DNA from: Streptomyces albidoflavus
Lineage (GTDB): Bacteria; Actinomycetota; Actinomycetes; Streptomycetales; Streptomycetaceae
NCBI RefSeq assembly: GCF_000719955.1
Contig: NZ_JOII01000004.1
Location: 124,001-188,000, forward strand
DNA length: 64,000 bases
Direction: 5' to 3'
This document shows positions 17,271 through 25,888 of this stretch, in pieces; position 1 is the first letter of the stretch; each line of letters opens with the position of its first letter. Made by a program: the position numbers and the translations under genes. The notes below the pieces were generated by a model. That model saw only the letters and a list, made by a program, of their open reading frames with translations, was not told the origin of the DNA and ran no database searches.

Positions 17271-17984
17271 TCAGGGGGGAGGCGCGCTGCCGGCCCGTTC
17301 GGCACGGGTACCGGTACGGTCTCCGCCACCGCGCCGGAACCGCTCCCGCAGTCCGGAGAGGCGCCCCTCGCCGGCGGCGGGCGGCTTCTTGTCCGGGGCC
17401 GGTGCCGGCTTCGCGGGTGCGGGCTTCGCGGGTGCGGGCTTGGCCTGCTCGGGCGCGGGGGGTGCGGGTCGGGCCGCCGCCCGGTCCTCGGGGGTGTCGG
17501 CGAGCCGGTGGTAGCGGCGGCCGATGCGGCGGCCGAGGAGCAGGTAGGCGAGGAGGGCGCCGCTCGTGTTGAGGATGACGTCGTCGATGTCGAAGGCGCG
17601 GCCCTCCACCACGGAGCCCTGTGCCAGCTCCACCAGGACCATGACGACGGCGGTCAGTCCGACCACCCGTAGCAGCCGCATCCGGCGGGCGACCAGGACC
17701 GGCAGCAGCAGGCCGAAGGGGAAGCCGAGGAGGAGGTTGCCGCCGGCCTGCTTGAGCCCGGCGAGGAAGGTGTAGTCCTCGGCGTAGCTGCGCAGGGAGT
17801 TGCCGGGGGTGAGGTTGGCGTGGATGAGGTCCGCGGAGGCCGGTGACGGGGTCAGCGTCACCTGGGCGAGGAAGATCGAGAAGACCACCATGGCGACGAA
17901 GGCCACCATGAGGATCAGCGCGCGCACCATGGCGCGGACCCAGCCGGGGCGGCGGGGACGGGGGTCCTGCACTCTCGTTGTCAT
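17271..17984 (-). CDS. VanZ-family membrane protein
   Basis: 237 aa from ATG 17984. One N-terminal membrane segment (~20-40) is followed by the VanZ-like core: GNLLLGFPFGLLLPVL, VELAQGSVVEGRAFDIDDV and NTSGALLAYLLLGRRIGRR. The C-terminal 65 residues are a Pro/Ala/Lys tail with KPAPA repeats, probably cytoplasmic. VanZ raises teicoplanin resistance in enterococci; most Streptomyces members have no assigned role. It is upstream of the PrsW-like gene and may be cotranscribed with it. Confidence 0.8.
   Translation of the reverse strand: MTTRVQDPRPRRPGWVRAMVRALILMVAFVAMVVFSIFLAQVTLTPSPASADLIHANLTPGNSLRSYAEDYTFLAGLKQAGGNLLLGFPFGLLLPVLVARRMRLLRVVGLTAVVMVLVELAQGSVVEGRAFDIDDVILNTSGALLAYLLLGRRIGRRYHRLADTPEDRAAARPAPPAPEQAKPAPAKPAPAKPAPAPDKKPPAAGEGRLSGLRERFRRGGGDRTGTRAERAGSAPPP
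17401..17445. repeat. Three 15-bp tandem repeats in the VanZ-like gene
   Basis: Units of 15 bp (17401-17415, 17416-17430, 17431-17445) differ at few positions and encode KPAPA three times. A multiple of three keeps the frame, so copy number can vary without truncation. Confidence 0.7.
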
Positions 17985-18145
17985 GGACACCGGATGCCCC
18001 GCCGTGCCCCGGTCATACGCGCCGGTCGGGGCGGGGTGATGCACTCCCCGGCGGGTGGTGCCGGTGGGGCGGGAGTACGTTGGACGGTGGGCGTCGCGCC
18101 GTCCGGCGGCGGGCGTCCGCCGTACCGCGAGAAAGGCCCCTGACC

Positions 18146-19156
18146 ATGGACACCATGCGCGCCGCGCGCCTGCACGTTCCCTCCCGCACCCTCACCGTCG
18201 AGGACGTTCCGAAGCCCGCTCCCGGCCCGGGTCAGGTCCGGGTGAAGGTCGAGGCGGCGGGGGTCTGCCTGTCGGACGTGCACCTGATCGACGGCACGCT
18301 CAGTCCGCTGTACCTCGAAGGCGAGACGGTGACACTGGGCCACGAGGTGGCGGGCACGGTCGACGCGGTCGGCGAGGGCGTGACCGGCTGGCAGCCGGGG
18401 GCCCGCGTGGTGCTCCAGGCCGGTGAGTCGAGCGACGGCACGACCTACACCCGCGGCGTCGACTACGACGGCGGCTGGGCCGAGTACGCCCTGGCCACCG
18501 CGACCACGCTGGTCCCCCTCCCCGACGCCATCCCCTTCGACCAGGCGTCGATCATCCCGGACGCGGTGTCGACGCCCTGGGCGGCGATCACCGGCACCGG
18601 TGACGTGCGGCCCGGCGAGGCGGTCGGGGTGTGGGGCGTCGGCGGGCTCGGCGCGCACGGCGTGCAGCTGCTGCGGGCGATCGGGGCGTACCCGGTGGTG
18701 GCCGTCGACCCGGCACCCGCCGCCCGCGAGCGGGCGCTGGCCTTCGGCGCCGACGCGGCACTCGACGCGGCCGACCCGGAGCTGAGGGCCAAGGTGCTGG
18801 CGCTGACCGGCGGTACCGGGCTGGCGGCCGCCTTCGACTTCGCGGGCGTGCCGGCCGTGCGCGAACAGGCGCTGACGGTGCTCGGCCCGAAGGGGCGGCT
18901 GGTGCTGGTCGGGCTCACCGCCCACCCGCTCACCGTGGCGAACGGCACGCTCTTCAGCTATCTCCAGCAGCAGATCCGCGGCCACTACGGGTCGGACGAG
19001 CACCATGTGCCGCAGCTGGTGGCGCTGACCGGCGGCGGCCGGCTCGACTTCTCCCGCTCGGTCTCCGGGGTGCTGCCGCTGGAAGAGGCGGCCGAGGCGG
19101 TCCGGCGCACGGAGACCAAGGAGGGCGACCCGGTCCGGCTGGTCCTGCGCCCCTGA
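18146..19156 (+). CDS. Zinc-dependent alcohol dehydrogenase
   Basis: 336 aa, ATG 18146 after GAAAGG. Medium-chain dehydrogenase. Likely catalytic zinc ligands are C41 (GVCLSDVHLIDG), H66-E67 (LGHEVAG) and D139 (IIPDAVSTPW). NAD(P) is bound by GVGGLGA (164-170) followed by VVAVDPA. The four-cysteine structural zinc lobe is absent; residues 93-110 (ESSDGTTYTRGVDYDGG) replace it. The substrate cannot be read from sequence. It is divergent from the VanZ-like gene and 195 bp upstream of the TetR-like gene. Confidence 0.82.
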   Translation: MDTMRAARLHVPSRTLTVEDVPKPAPGPGQVRVKVEAAGVCLSDVHLIDGTLSPLYLEGETVTLGHEVAGTVDAVGEGVTGWQPGARVVLQAGESSDGTTYTRGVDYDGGWAEYALATATTLVPLPDAIPFDQASIIPDAVSTPWAAITGTGDVRPGEAVGVWGVGGLGAHGVQLLRAIGAYPVVAVDPAPAARERALAFGADAALDAADPELRAKVLALTGGTGLAAAFDFAGVPAVREQALTVLGPKGRLVLVGLTAHPLTVANGTLFSYLQQQIRGHYGSDEHHVPQLVALTGGGRLDFSRSVSGVLPLEEAAEAVRRTETKEGDPVRLVLRP

Positions 19157-19250
19157 CGGGCTCCGCCGGGGCTTTCCGACGCCGCGTCAGCACGCTCCCC
19201 CGGGGGCCCGCGCGGGCCGGTCCGTAAGGGAGCCGTATGGGAGGGGGACG

Positions 19251-19269
19251 GGCCGGTCGGGGACCGGCC
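19251..19269. promoter_or_regulatory. Palindrome GGCCGGTC-3-GACCGGCC
   Basis: Perfect 8-bp arms around GGG, 95 bp after the dehydrogenase and 83 bp before the TetR-like gene. It could be an operator or a short hairpin; its size suits a TetR dimer. Confidence 0.4.
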
Positions 19270-19351
19270 GGCCCCGTGTACTGTTCTCAGCGCAGTCGGC
19301 CCTCTGTCGGCCGTCTTCGCCCAGCCCACGGACCGGATACGGAGACTTCAG

Positions 19352-19930
19352 ATGCTGGCCAGGGAACGGCAGCCGAGCCAGGCTCAACAGCGCGGCGGCG
19401 GACGTACCGAGCCTCGCGCGACCGGTCGCGGCGAGGGTCCCCTCGACCCGTACCGGCCGTCCATGTACTTCTACTGCGGCAACGAGCACGCGGTGGTCGA
19501 CGCCGCGCTGCGCGTGCTGGACGAGCGGGTGCTGACCCCGGTCCGGCGGGCCGCCGGCGCCGAGGGCGCGGGGACCGAGGGAGTCCTGGCCGTCTTCCTC
19601 GACGCGGCCCGCGACGTCTGGCAGGACCAGGGTCAACTGCTCGTGGCGGCCTGCGAGTTCATCGGCGAGGACGACGAGACCCGGGACGACTGGCGCGCCG
19701 CCTCCGTCGCGCTCGGCGACGCGCTCGCCCCCGTCGTCCTGCGCGACCGGGAGCGCGGCGCGCTGCCGGCGGCGGGCGACGCCCACGCGCTGGTGGTCGC
19801 CCTGTGGTGGACGGTGGAGCGCACCTACTACATGGCGTACAGCGCCGGGCCCGTGCCGCCGGAGGTCACCGGTGCCACCGCCATGCTCGGCCTGCTGACC
19901 CGCCGCACGCTCGGCCTCGCCGACGCTTGA
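19352..19930 (+). CDS. TetR-like protein lacking a complete DNA-binding domain
   Basis: 192 aa, ATG 19352. Residues ~37-55 (SMYFYCGNEHAVVDAALRV) look like the recognition-helix end and fourth helix of a TetR regulator, and the rest fits a TetR ligand domain (VTGATAMLGLLTRRTLG near the end). The first 36 residues are low-complexity, with no first or second helix, and no alternative frame upstream supplies them. So it may be a non-DNA-binding relative, a heterodimer partner or a decayed regulator. A palindrome lies upstream and a 15-bp hairpin follows. Confidence 0.6.
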   Translation: MLARERQPSQAQQRGGGRTEPRATGRGEGPLDPYRPSMYFYCGNEHAVVDAALRVLDERVLTPVRRAAGAEGAGTEGVLAVFLDAARDVWQDQGQLLVAACEFIGEDDETRDDWRAASVALGDALAPVVLRDRERGALPAAGDAHALVVALWWTVERTYYMAYSAGPVPPEVTGATAMLGLLTRRTLGLADA

Positions 19931-19947
19931 GGCCCCCGCACTCCGCT

Positions 19948-19980
19948 CCGCGGCCCGCACGGAATCCGTGCGGGCCGCGG
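19948..19980 (+). terminator. Perfect 15-bp hairpin
   Basis: Arms 19948-19962 and 19966-19980 are exact complements with a 3-base loop, 18 bp after the TetR-like stop codon and before the UvrA2 gene. Confidence 0.85.
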
Positions 19981-20075
19981 GCGTCCCTCCTCCCCGCCAC
20001 GCCCTTCGCCCCGCCGGTCACCCGGCCACCGGGCGCCGATGGCGGGGCAAAGAACCCCAAGGTACGTTTTCCGCC

Positions 20076-22706
20076 ATGCCCCCTTCCTCCCCGTCCGCGT
20101 CCGCACCCTCGCAGACGGGACCCCGGGACGCCGGTGACGACGGGCTGATCAAGGTCCGGGACGCGGCGGAGCACAACCTGCGCCACGTCGACGTGGACGT
20201 GCCCCGCGACCGCGTCGTGGCCTTCACCGGGGTCTCCGGCTCCGGCAAGTCCTCGCTCGCCTTCGCGACCCTCTACGCCGAGGCCCAGCAGCGCTACCTC
20301 GAATCGGTCGCGCCGTACGCCCGGCGCCTGATCGACCAGGGCTCCGCCCCGAAGGTCGGCTCGATCACCGGTCTGCCGCCGGCGGTGGCCCTGCGCCAGC
20401 AGCACAGCGGCGGGAGCACCCGTTCGACGGTGGGCACGGTGAGCCGCGTCTCCAACGTGCTGCGGATGCTGTACTCCCGGGCGGGCACCTACCCGGCCGG
20501 GCGGACCCCCGAGGACCTGGCGGGGACCTTCCCGCGCGACGCGGCGCCCCTGGACTCCGACAGCTTCTCGCCGAACACGGCGGTCGGCGCCTGCCCCACC
20601 TGCTCGGGCCTGGGGCGGCTGCACAGCGTCGACGACTCCAAGCTGGTGGGCGACGACTCGCTGAGCATCCGGGAAGGCGCCGTCGCCGCCTGGCCGGGGG
20701 CGTGGCAGGGCAAGAACTACCGCGACATCCTCGCCGAACTCGGCATCGACATCGACGCGCCCTTCCACACCCTCCCCGCCGAGCGCCGCGAGTGGCTGCT
20801 GACCACGGACGAACAGCCCACGGTCACCGTGCACCCGGTGCGCGACGCCCACCGCGTCGCCCGCAGCTACCAGGGCACCTACATGAGCCCCCGCAGGTGG
20901 GTGAACCACACCTTCGCCACCTCCAAGGCCGCGCACCTGCGGGCGAAGGCCGCCTCGTTCATGACCGAGGAACTCTGCCCCAACTGCCACGGCAAACGCC
21001 TCAAGCCGGAGGCCCTGGAGGTGACCGTCGCGGGGCAGGACATCGCGTACGCCACCTCGCTGCCGCTCGCCCAGCTCTCGGCCTTCCTGGACGCCGCCCT
21101 CGACCACCCCGACACACGGGCCCTTCCGGCCGAGCGCCGGCAGGCCGGGCACGCGCTGATCGCCGGCCTCCAGGAGCAGCTGTCCACCCTGACCGACCTG
21201 GGCCTCGGCTACCTGGCGACGGCACGCACCACCTCCACCCTCTCCGGCGGCGAACTCCAGCGGCTGCACATGGCCACCCAGCTCCGCAGCGGCCTCTTCG
21301 GCGTGCTGTACGTCCTGGACGAGCCCTCGGCCGGGCTGCACGCCTCGGACACGGAGCTGCTGCTCACGGCTCTGCGGCGGCTGCGGGGCGGCGGCAACAG
21401 CGTCTTCGTGGTGGAGCACAACGCGCAGGTGCTCGCCGCGGCCGACTGGATCGTCGACATGGGGCCGGGCGCCGGGCGGCACGGCGGGCGGGTCCTGCAC
21501 AACGGGCCCGCGCGGGAGCTGTCGGGGGCGCCCGGCTCGGTGACCGCCCGGTACCTCTCGGCCGAGGCACCGGCCGCCCCCGGCCCCGAGGAGCCCCGGA
21601 CGCCGCGGGCGTGGCTGCGGCTCGGCGGCGTCACCGGCAACAACCTCCACGACCTGGACGCCGAGTTCCCGCTCGCCACCCTGACGGCGGTCACCGGCGT
21701 CTCCGGCTCCGGCAAGTCGACCCTCGTACGGCGCGCCCTGGCGGAGACGGTCCGCGAGCACCTGCACGGTGACGGGGCGGAGGCGGACCGGCCGGCGACG
21801 GAGGCGGCCGAAGAGGAGGAGGACTCCATCCCGGCCTGGGCGCTGACGGAGGACCGCGTGACGGTGCGTTCCTCGTCGGGGCTGGAGCAGGTGGACCGCC
21901 TGGTCGTGGTGGACCAGAAGCCCATCGGCCGTACCCCGCGCTCCAACCTGGCCACGTACACGGGCCTGTTCGACAGCGTCCGCAAGCTGTACGCCGCCCA
22001 GCCGACGGCACGGGAACTCGGGTACACCGCGAGCCGGTTCTCCTTCAACGTGCCGCAGGGGCGCTGCCCGCACTGTCTGGGCGACGGCGTGGTCAGCGTC
22101 GAACTCCTCTTCCTGCCCACGGAGACCTCCCCCTGCCCGGTCTGCCACGGCGCCCGCTACAACCCCGGCACGCTGCTGGTCCGCCACCGCGAGCGGACCA
22201 TCGCCGACGTGCTGGCGATGAGCGTGGAGGAGGCGCGGGAGTTCCTCCACGACGTACAGCCCGCGGCCCGCATTCTCGCCCTGCTCTCCGACATCGGCCT
22301 GGGCTATCTGACGCTGGGCCAGAGCGCCACCACCCTCTCCGGCGGCGAGGCCCAGCGCATCAAGCTGGTGAGCGAGCTGCACCGGGCGCCGCGCGGACAC
22401 AGCCTGTACCTGCTGGACGAGCCGACCTCGGGTCTGCACCCGGCCGACGTCGACCTCCTCGTCGGCCATCTCCAGCGCCTGGTGGACGACGGCAACACGG
22501 TCGTCGTGGCCGAGCACGACCTGCGTACGGTCGCCGCCGCCGACTGGCTCATGGACCTCGGCCCGGGCGCGGGCGACGAGGGCGGCCGGATCGTCGCGCG
22601 GGGGCGCCCCGAGGACGTCGCCCGCCAGGGCGGCACCGCGACCGCCGACCATCTGGCGCGGTACCTGGCGAGCCGGGCGGGCGGACGGCGCCCGGAGAAC
22701 GCCTGA
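20076..22706 (+). CDS. UvrA2-type ABC ATPase (UvrA paralog)
   Basis: 876 aa from ATG 20076. Two ABC ATPase halves: Walker A at 52-60 (TGVSGSGKSS) and 541-550 (GVSGSGKSTL), each with a signature LSGGE and zinc-binding CPxC pairs (C173/C176, C664/C667 with CPVCHGARYN). At 876 aa it is shorter than canonical UvrA (~950-1000 aa), as expected of class II UvrA2, which lacks the UvrB-binding region. UvrA2 proteins bind damaged or drug-adducted DNA and in some producers confer self-resistance to DNA-damaging drugs. No uvrB or biosynthesis genes are adjacent. Confidence 0.85.
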   Translation: MPPSSPSASAPSQTGPRDAGDDGLIKVRDAAEHNLRHVDVDVPRDRVVAFTGVSGSGKSSLAFATLYAEAQQRYLESVAPYARRLIDQGSAPKVGSITGLPPAVALRQQHSGGSTRSTVGTVSRVSNVLRMLYSRAGTYPAGRTPEDLAGTFPRDAAPLDSDSFSPNTAVGACPTCSGLGRLHSVDDSKLVGDDSLSIREGAVAAWPGAWQGKNYRDILAELGIDIDAPFHTLPAERREWLLTTDEQPTVTVHPVRDAHRVARSYQGTYMSPRRWVNHTFATSKAAHLRAKAASFMTEELCPNCHGKRLKPEALEVTVAGQDIAYATSLPLAQLSAFLDAALDHPDTRALPAERRQAGHALIAGLQEQLSTLTDLGLGYLATARTTSTLSGGELQRLHMATQLRSGLFGVLYVLDEPSAGLHASDTELLLTALRRLRGGGNSVFVVEHNAQVLAAADWIVDMGPGAGRHGGRVLHNGPARELSGAPGSVTARYLSAEAPAAPGPEEPRTPRAWLRLGGVTGNNLHDLDAEFPLATLTAVTGVSGSGKSTLVRRALAETVREHLHGDGAEADRPATEAAEEEEDSIPAWALTEDRVTVRSSSGLEQVDRLVVVDQKPIGRTPRSNLATYTGLFDSVRKLYAAQPTARELGYTASRFSFNVPQGRCPHCLGDGVVSVELLFLPTETSPCPVCHGARYNPGTLLVRHRERTIADVLAMSVEEAREFLHDVQPAARILALLSDIGLGYLTLGQSATTLSGGEAQRIKLVSELHRAPRGHSLYLLDEPTSGLHPADVDLLVGHLQRLVDDGNTVVVAEHDLRTVAAADWLMDLGPGAGDEGGRIVARGRPEDVARQGGTATADHLARYLASRAGGRRPENA

Positions 22707-22866
22707 GCCGGACGTCGGGCGCCCGTATCGTCAGCGTGTCCCGCCGTCGCGGCCGCCAGGACGACAGCTGATCGGCAGCGCCTCTCCCCCGCGTGAACGG
22801 GTCGTACCCGGCGACGCGCGCCCGGCCACCGGTGTATCGGGCCCTTGCGTCACTAGCATCGCCCGC

Positions 22867-23664
22867 ATGGAACGCATCGCCTTTCTCGGTCTCGGTTCGA
22901 TGGGCACACCGATGGCCCGCCGCCTGCTGGCGGCCGGACATCCCCTGACGGTCTGGAACCGGACCGCGTCCCGGGCCGAACCACTACGGGCCGAGGGCGC
23001 GCAGGTCGCCCTCTCCCCCGCCGAGGCGGTCCTCGGCACCGGCATCGTCGTCACCATGCTCGCCGGGCCCGAGGCGCTGGACGCCGTCGCCGAGGAGGTG
23101 CTGTCGGCGCTGGGCCGCGGCACGGTGTGGGCCGAGATGTCGACGGTGGGCCCAGACGCCGTGGCCGCCCTGCGCGAGCGGCTTCCCCAAGGCGTGACGC
23201 TGGTCGACGCGCCGGTCATGGGGAGCGTCGACGCGGCCGCCTCCGGCTCGCTCCAGGTGCTGGCGGGCGGTGAGGTGGACGGGCCGGTCGCGGAGGTGCT
23301 GGAGCGTTTCGGCTCGGTGCGCCGCTGCGGGCCCCCGGGGTCGGGGGCCGCGCTCAAGGTGGTCCTCATCAACGCGATGATCGGCGGCGTCGCGGTCGTC
23401 GCGGAGTCCCTGCGCCTCGCGGACGCCCTCGGCGTCGACCCGGCCGGGGCGCGGGAGGCGCTGGCCGCCGGGCCGATGGGCGGCGCGGTCCGGCGGACCC
23501 TGTCCGACTCCGCCCACTACACCCTGGACCTGGCCGCCAAGGACGTGGACCTCGCCGTCGGCGCCGCCGGTCTGCCCGTGCTCCGGGCGGTCGGCGAGGA
23601 GCTGCGCTCCCGGGACGACCTGGCGGGCCGGGATCTGTCGGCCCTGCGCGAGCCGCGCCCGTAG
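22867..23664 (+). CDS. NAD(P)-dependent 3-hydroxyisobutyrate dehydrogenase-like enzyme
   Basis: 265 aa, ATG 22867. The N-terminal Rossmann motif GLGSMGTPMARRLLAAGH (7-24) and VWNRT, the substrate motif VDAPVMGSVDAA (family D-APVSGG) and the catalytic lysine K164 in GAALKVVLINAMI identify the beta-hydroxyacid dehydrogenase family. It is somewhat shorter at the C-terminus than the ~290-aa norm. Substrate unknown. It is convergent with the channel gene, with only a few bases between the stop codons. Confidence 0.82.
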   Translation: MERIAFLGLGSMGTPMARRLLAAGHPLTVWNRTASRAEPLRAEGAQVALSPAEAVLGTGIVVTMLAGPEALDAVAEEVLSALGRGTVWAEMSTVGPDAVAALRERLPQGVTLVDAPVMGSVDAAASGSLQVLAGGEVDGPVAEVLERFGSVRRCGPPGSGAALKVVLINAMIGGVAVVAESLRLADALGVDPAGAREALAAGPMGGAVRRTLSDSAHYTLDLAAKDVDLAVGAAGLPVLRAVGEELRSRDDLAGRDLSALREPRP

Positions 23665-23671
23665 TCCTCCC

Positions 23672-24598
23672 TCACCCCGCCACCCGCTCCCCCGGCGGCC
23701 CCGTGGCGCCGGCCGGCGCCGCCTGGGTGAGGGCGCGTTCGGCCTCGTCCAGAGCGGTGCGGGCGGCGGCGATGCGGGCGCGGAGCAGCGGGAGCGGAAG
23801 GGGTTCGACGGGCACCACAGGGACGACGGCGGGGACGGAGGGCGGCCGGGGCGGCTCGCCGTCCGCCTCGGCCTCGCGGCGGGCCTCGTCGAGGGAGCCG
23901 ATGACGACGCCGATCAGAAGGTTGACCAGGAGGAACGAGCCGAAGAGGACGAACGAGGCGAAGTACACGATCGTCCAGCGGGAGATCTCCAGGCCGGTGC
24001 GGACGGCGTCGCCGAGGCCGTCCAGGGTGATGAGGAGGAAGAGGGTGAGCGCGGCCCGGCCGAGCGAGCCGAAGTGTTCGGGGTCGTCGTCGGCGAAGAA
24101 GGTCCAGCCGACCATCGCGTAGACGTAGAGGAGCAGGCCGCCGACGAGGAGGAAGCTCAGGGTGCCGGGGAGGCTCTTGCCGACGGCGACGATGACGACG
24201 CGGAGCTGGGGCAGGAAGCGGGCGGCGCGCAGGACGCGGGCGAGCCGCAGCAGCCGCAGCACGGTGGTGTTCTCGCGGAAGAAGGGCAGGAACGCGCCCG
24301 TGACCACGGCGAGGTCGAAGAGGTTCCAGGGGTCGCGGAAGAAGGCGGCGGGGCGGTCGGCGTGGGCGGCCAGGCGCAGCAGGATCTCGGCGGTGAAGGC
24401 GGCGAGGAAGAGGTACTCGGCGGTCTTGAGGAGCGGCAGCCAGGCGGCGACGACCCCGCTGTAGGTCTCGGCGCCGAGCAGGACCGCGTTGGCGGCGATG
24501 AGGACGAAGACGGCGCGGGTGAAGTGCGGCGAGTCGACGGCGCGCGAGGCGCGGGCCGCCAGTCGGGTCGTTAAACGGGTGGTCCGCGCGTCAGCCAT
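23672..24598 (-). CDS. Voltage-gated-type ion channel (single six-TM domain)
   Basis: 308 aa from ATG 24598. Six membrane segments. S4 (112-130) has regularly spaced arginines, as in VLRLLRLARVLRAARFL, a voltage sensor. The pore loop FLLITLDGLGDAVR (187-200) replaces the TLESWS filter of NaChBac-type sodium channels, so ion selectivity is uncertain. The cytoplasmic tail is Pro-rich and then helical (RARIAAARTALDEAERALT), probably a tetramer-forming coiled coil. The open frame continues far upstream through GC-rich DNA, but real coding starts at this ATG. Confidence 0.82.
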   Translation of the reverse strand: MADARTTRLTTRLAARASRAVDSPHFTRAVFVLIAANAVLLGAETYSGVVAAWLPLLKTAEYLFLAAFTAEILLRLAAHADRPAAFFRDPWNLFDLAVVTGAFLPFFRENTTVLRLLRLARVLRAARFLPQLRVVIVAVGKSLPGTLSFLLVGGLLLYVYAMVGWTFFADDDPEHFGSLGRAALTLFLLITLDGLGDAVRTGLEISRWTIVYFASFVLFGSFLLVNLLIGVVIGSLDEARREAEADGEPPRPPSVPAVVPVVPVEPLPLPLLRARIAAARTALDEAERALTQAAPAGATGPPGERVAG

Positions 24599-24755
24599 CG
24601 GCTGTCTCTCCTGTCGTGCCCGGGACCCCGTCGTCCCGGCACGGGTGCGCCGGCGGAGGCTCCCGCCGAAGTGGATCTTACGAGTCCGCGCGGCCGGCCC
24701 GGCGGGTTCCGGCCGGGCGGGATCGGCGGGGGCGCGACGAGGGAAGAATGCGGCC

Positions 24756-25805
24756 ATGAGGACAGGGGCGGGGAGGCGGGCCGGGGGCGGCGGGCGCGGG
24801 CCGTCGGCGGCGGTGGCGACGCCGGTGGCGCTCTCGCTGGGGCTGCTGGTCGTCGCGGGCTGCCTGCTGGGCTGGTACGTGCCGGGGGTGCTGGCCACCG
24901 AGGCGGCGTACCGCTCGGCGTCGTTCTGCGCGGGGCCCCCGGAGCCGGAGGGGACGCGGGAGTGCCTGGACGCGGTGCCGGGGACGGTGGTCGCCAAGGA
25001 GCCCGGGGGCGGGCGGGGCCCGCGGCTGCCGGGGCTGCGGTGGGCGGCTGACGGGGGCTCGCAGGAGGCGTGGGTGCGGCTGGAGAAGGAGGGTGCGCTC
25101 TTCGACTCGCTGGCGCCGGGTGACCGGGTGCGGGTGGTGCGCTGGCGGGGCGAGGAACGCGCCGTGGTGGCGGGCCCGTTGCGGCAGGAGACCTCGGCGA
25201 CGCCGGTCGACGGGCACCGGCTGCCGTACGCGGTCGGGCTCGGACTGGTGCCGCTGGGCGGCGTGTTCGGCTGGGTGGCGTACGGATGGGCGCGGCGGCC
25301 GGAGGGGGCGGCGCGGACCTCGTGGCCGGTGTCGGTGCCGATGGGCTGCGGGCTGGTGCTGGGGGCCGTGGGGTTCTTCGGGCCGATGGTGACGGACGGT
25401 CTGCTCGACGCGCTGCTGCTGAGCGTGGGGGTGGCGGTGCCGGTGCTCGCGGCCGGGGTGTGGCTGCTGCGGTGGCGGCAGGCCCGGCCGTCGGCACCGC
25501 CCGGGATCCTGCCGAGGCTGCCCGGGCGGGAGCGGTCGTTCCCCGGGGTCGTGGTGGGCGCGGTGCCGTACGGGATGACGGGTTTCGGGACGCTGGTGGC
25601 GGGGCCGGAGGGGCTGGCGGTGGCGGCGGGCGCGGAGCCGGGGGCGGCTCGCCTGCCGGTGCCGCGCTCGGTGGCGGTGGTGCGGGTGCGGCCCCGGGCG
25701 GGAGAGGCGGGTGACTGGGTGGTGGAGTGCCGGGACGGGGACCGGGAGGTGCGCGTGGTGACCGCCAAGGAGGATCTGCCGTGGATACTGGGCGCGCTGC
25801 AGTGA
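24756..25805 (+). CDS. Conserved membrane protein of unknown function
   Basis: 349 aa from ATG 24756, with GGGAAG 9 bases upstream. One N-terminal membrane helix (~19-45), an extracytoplasmic domain with a Cys pair (SFCAGPP and TRECLDAVPG), two to four central helices (~158-225), and a C-terminal soluble domain (GVVVGAVPYGMTGFGTLVA). Resembles other Streptomyces membrane proteins of no known role. It is divergent from the channel gene. Confidence 0.7.
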   Translation: MRTGAGRRAGGGGRGPSAAVATPVALSLGLLVVAGCLLGWYVPGVLATEAAYRSASFCAGPPEPEGTRECLDAVPGTVVAKEPGGGRGPRLPGLRWAADGGSQEAWVRLEKEGALFDSLAPGDRVRVVRWRGEERAVVAGPLRQETSATPVDGHRLPYAVGLGLVPLGGVFGWVAYGWARRPEGAARTSWPVSVPMGCGLVLGAVGFFGPMVTDGLLDALLLSVGVAVPVLAAGVWLLRWRQARPSAPPGILPRLPGRERSFPGVVVGAVPYGMTGFGTLVAGPEGLAVAAGAEPGAARLPVPRSVAVVRVRPRAGEAGDWVVECRDGDREVRVVTAKEDLPWILGALQ

Positions 25806-25888
25806 GCCGGGCGGACCGTCCCGCGCGGGCGGGCCGCCGCTTGTAGGCTCGGGGGTTTGTGCCGCCGTCGACCTCCGGGAGTGCCGCC

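Noticed and set aside
19352..19390. A missing helix-turn-helix of the TetR-like gene in another frame upstream
   Set aside because: None of the three upstream frames has the helix 1-2 pattern.
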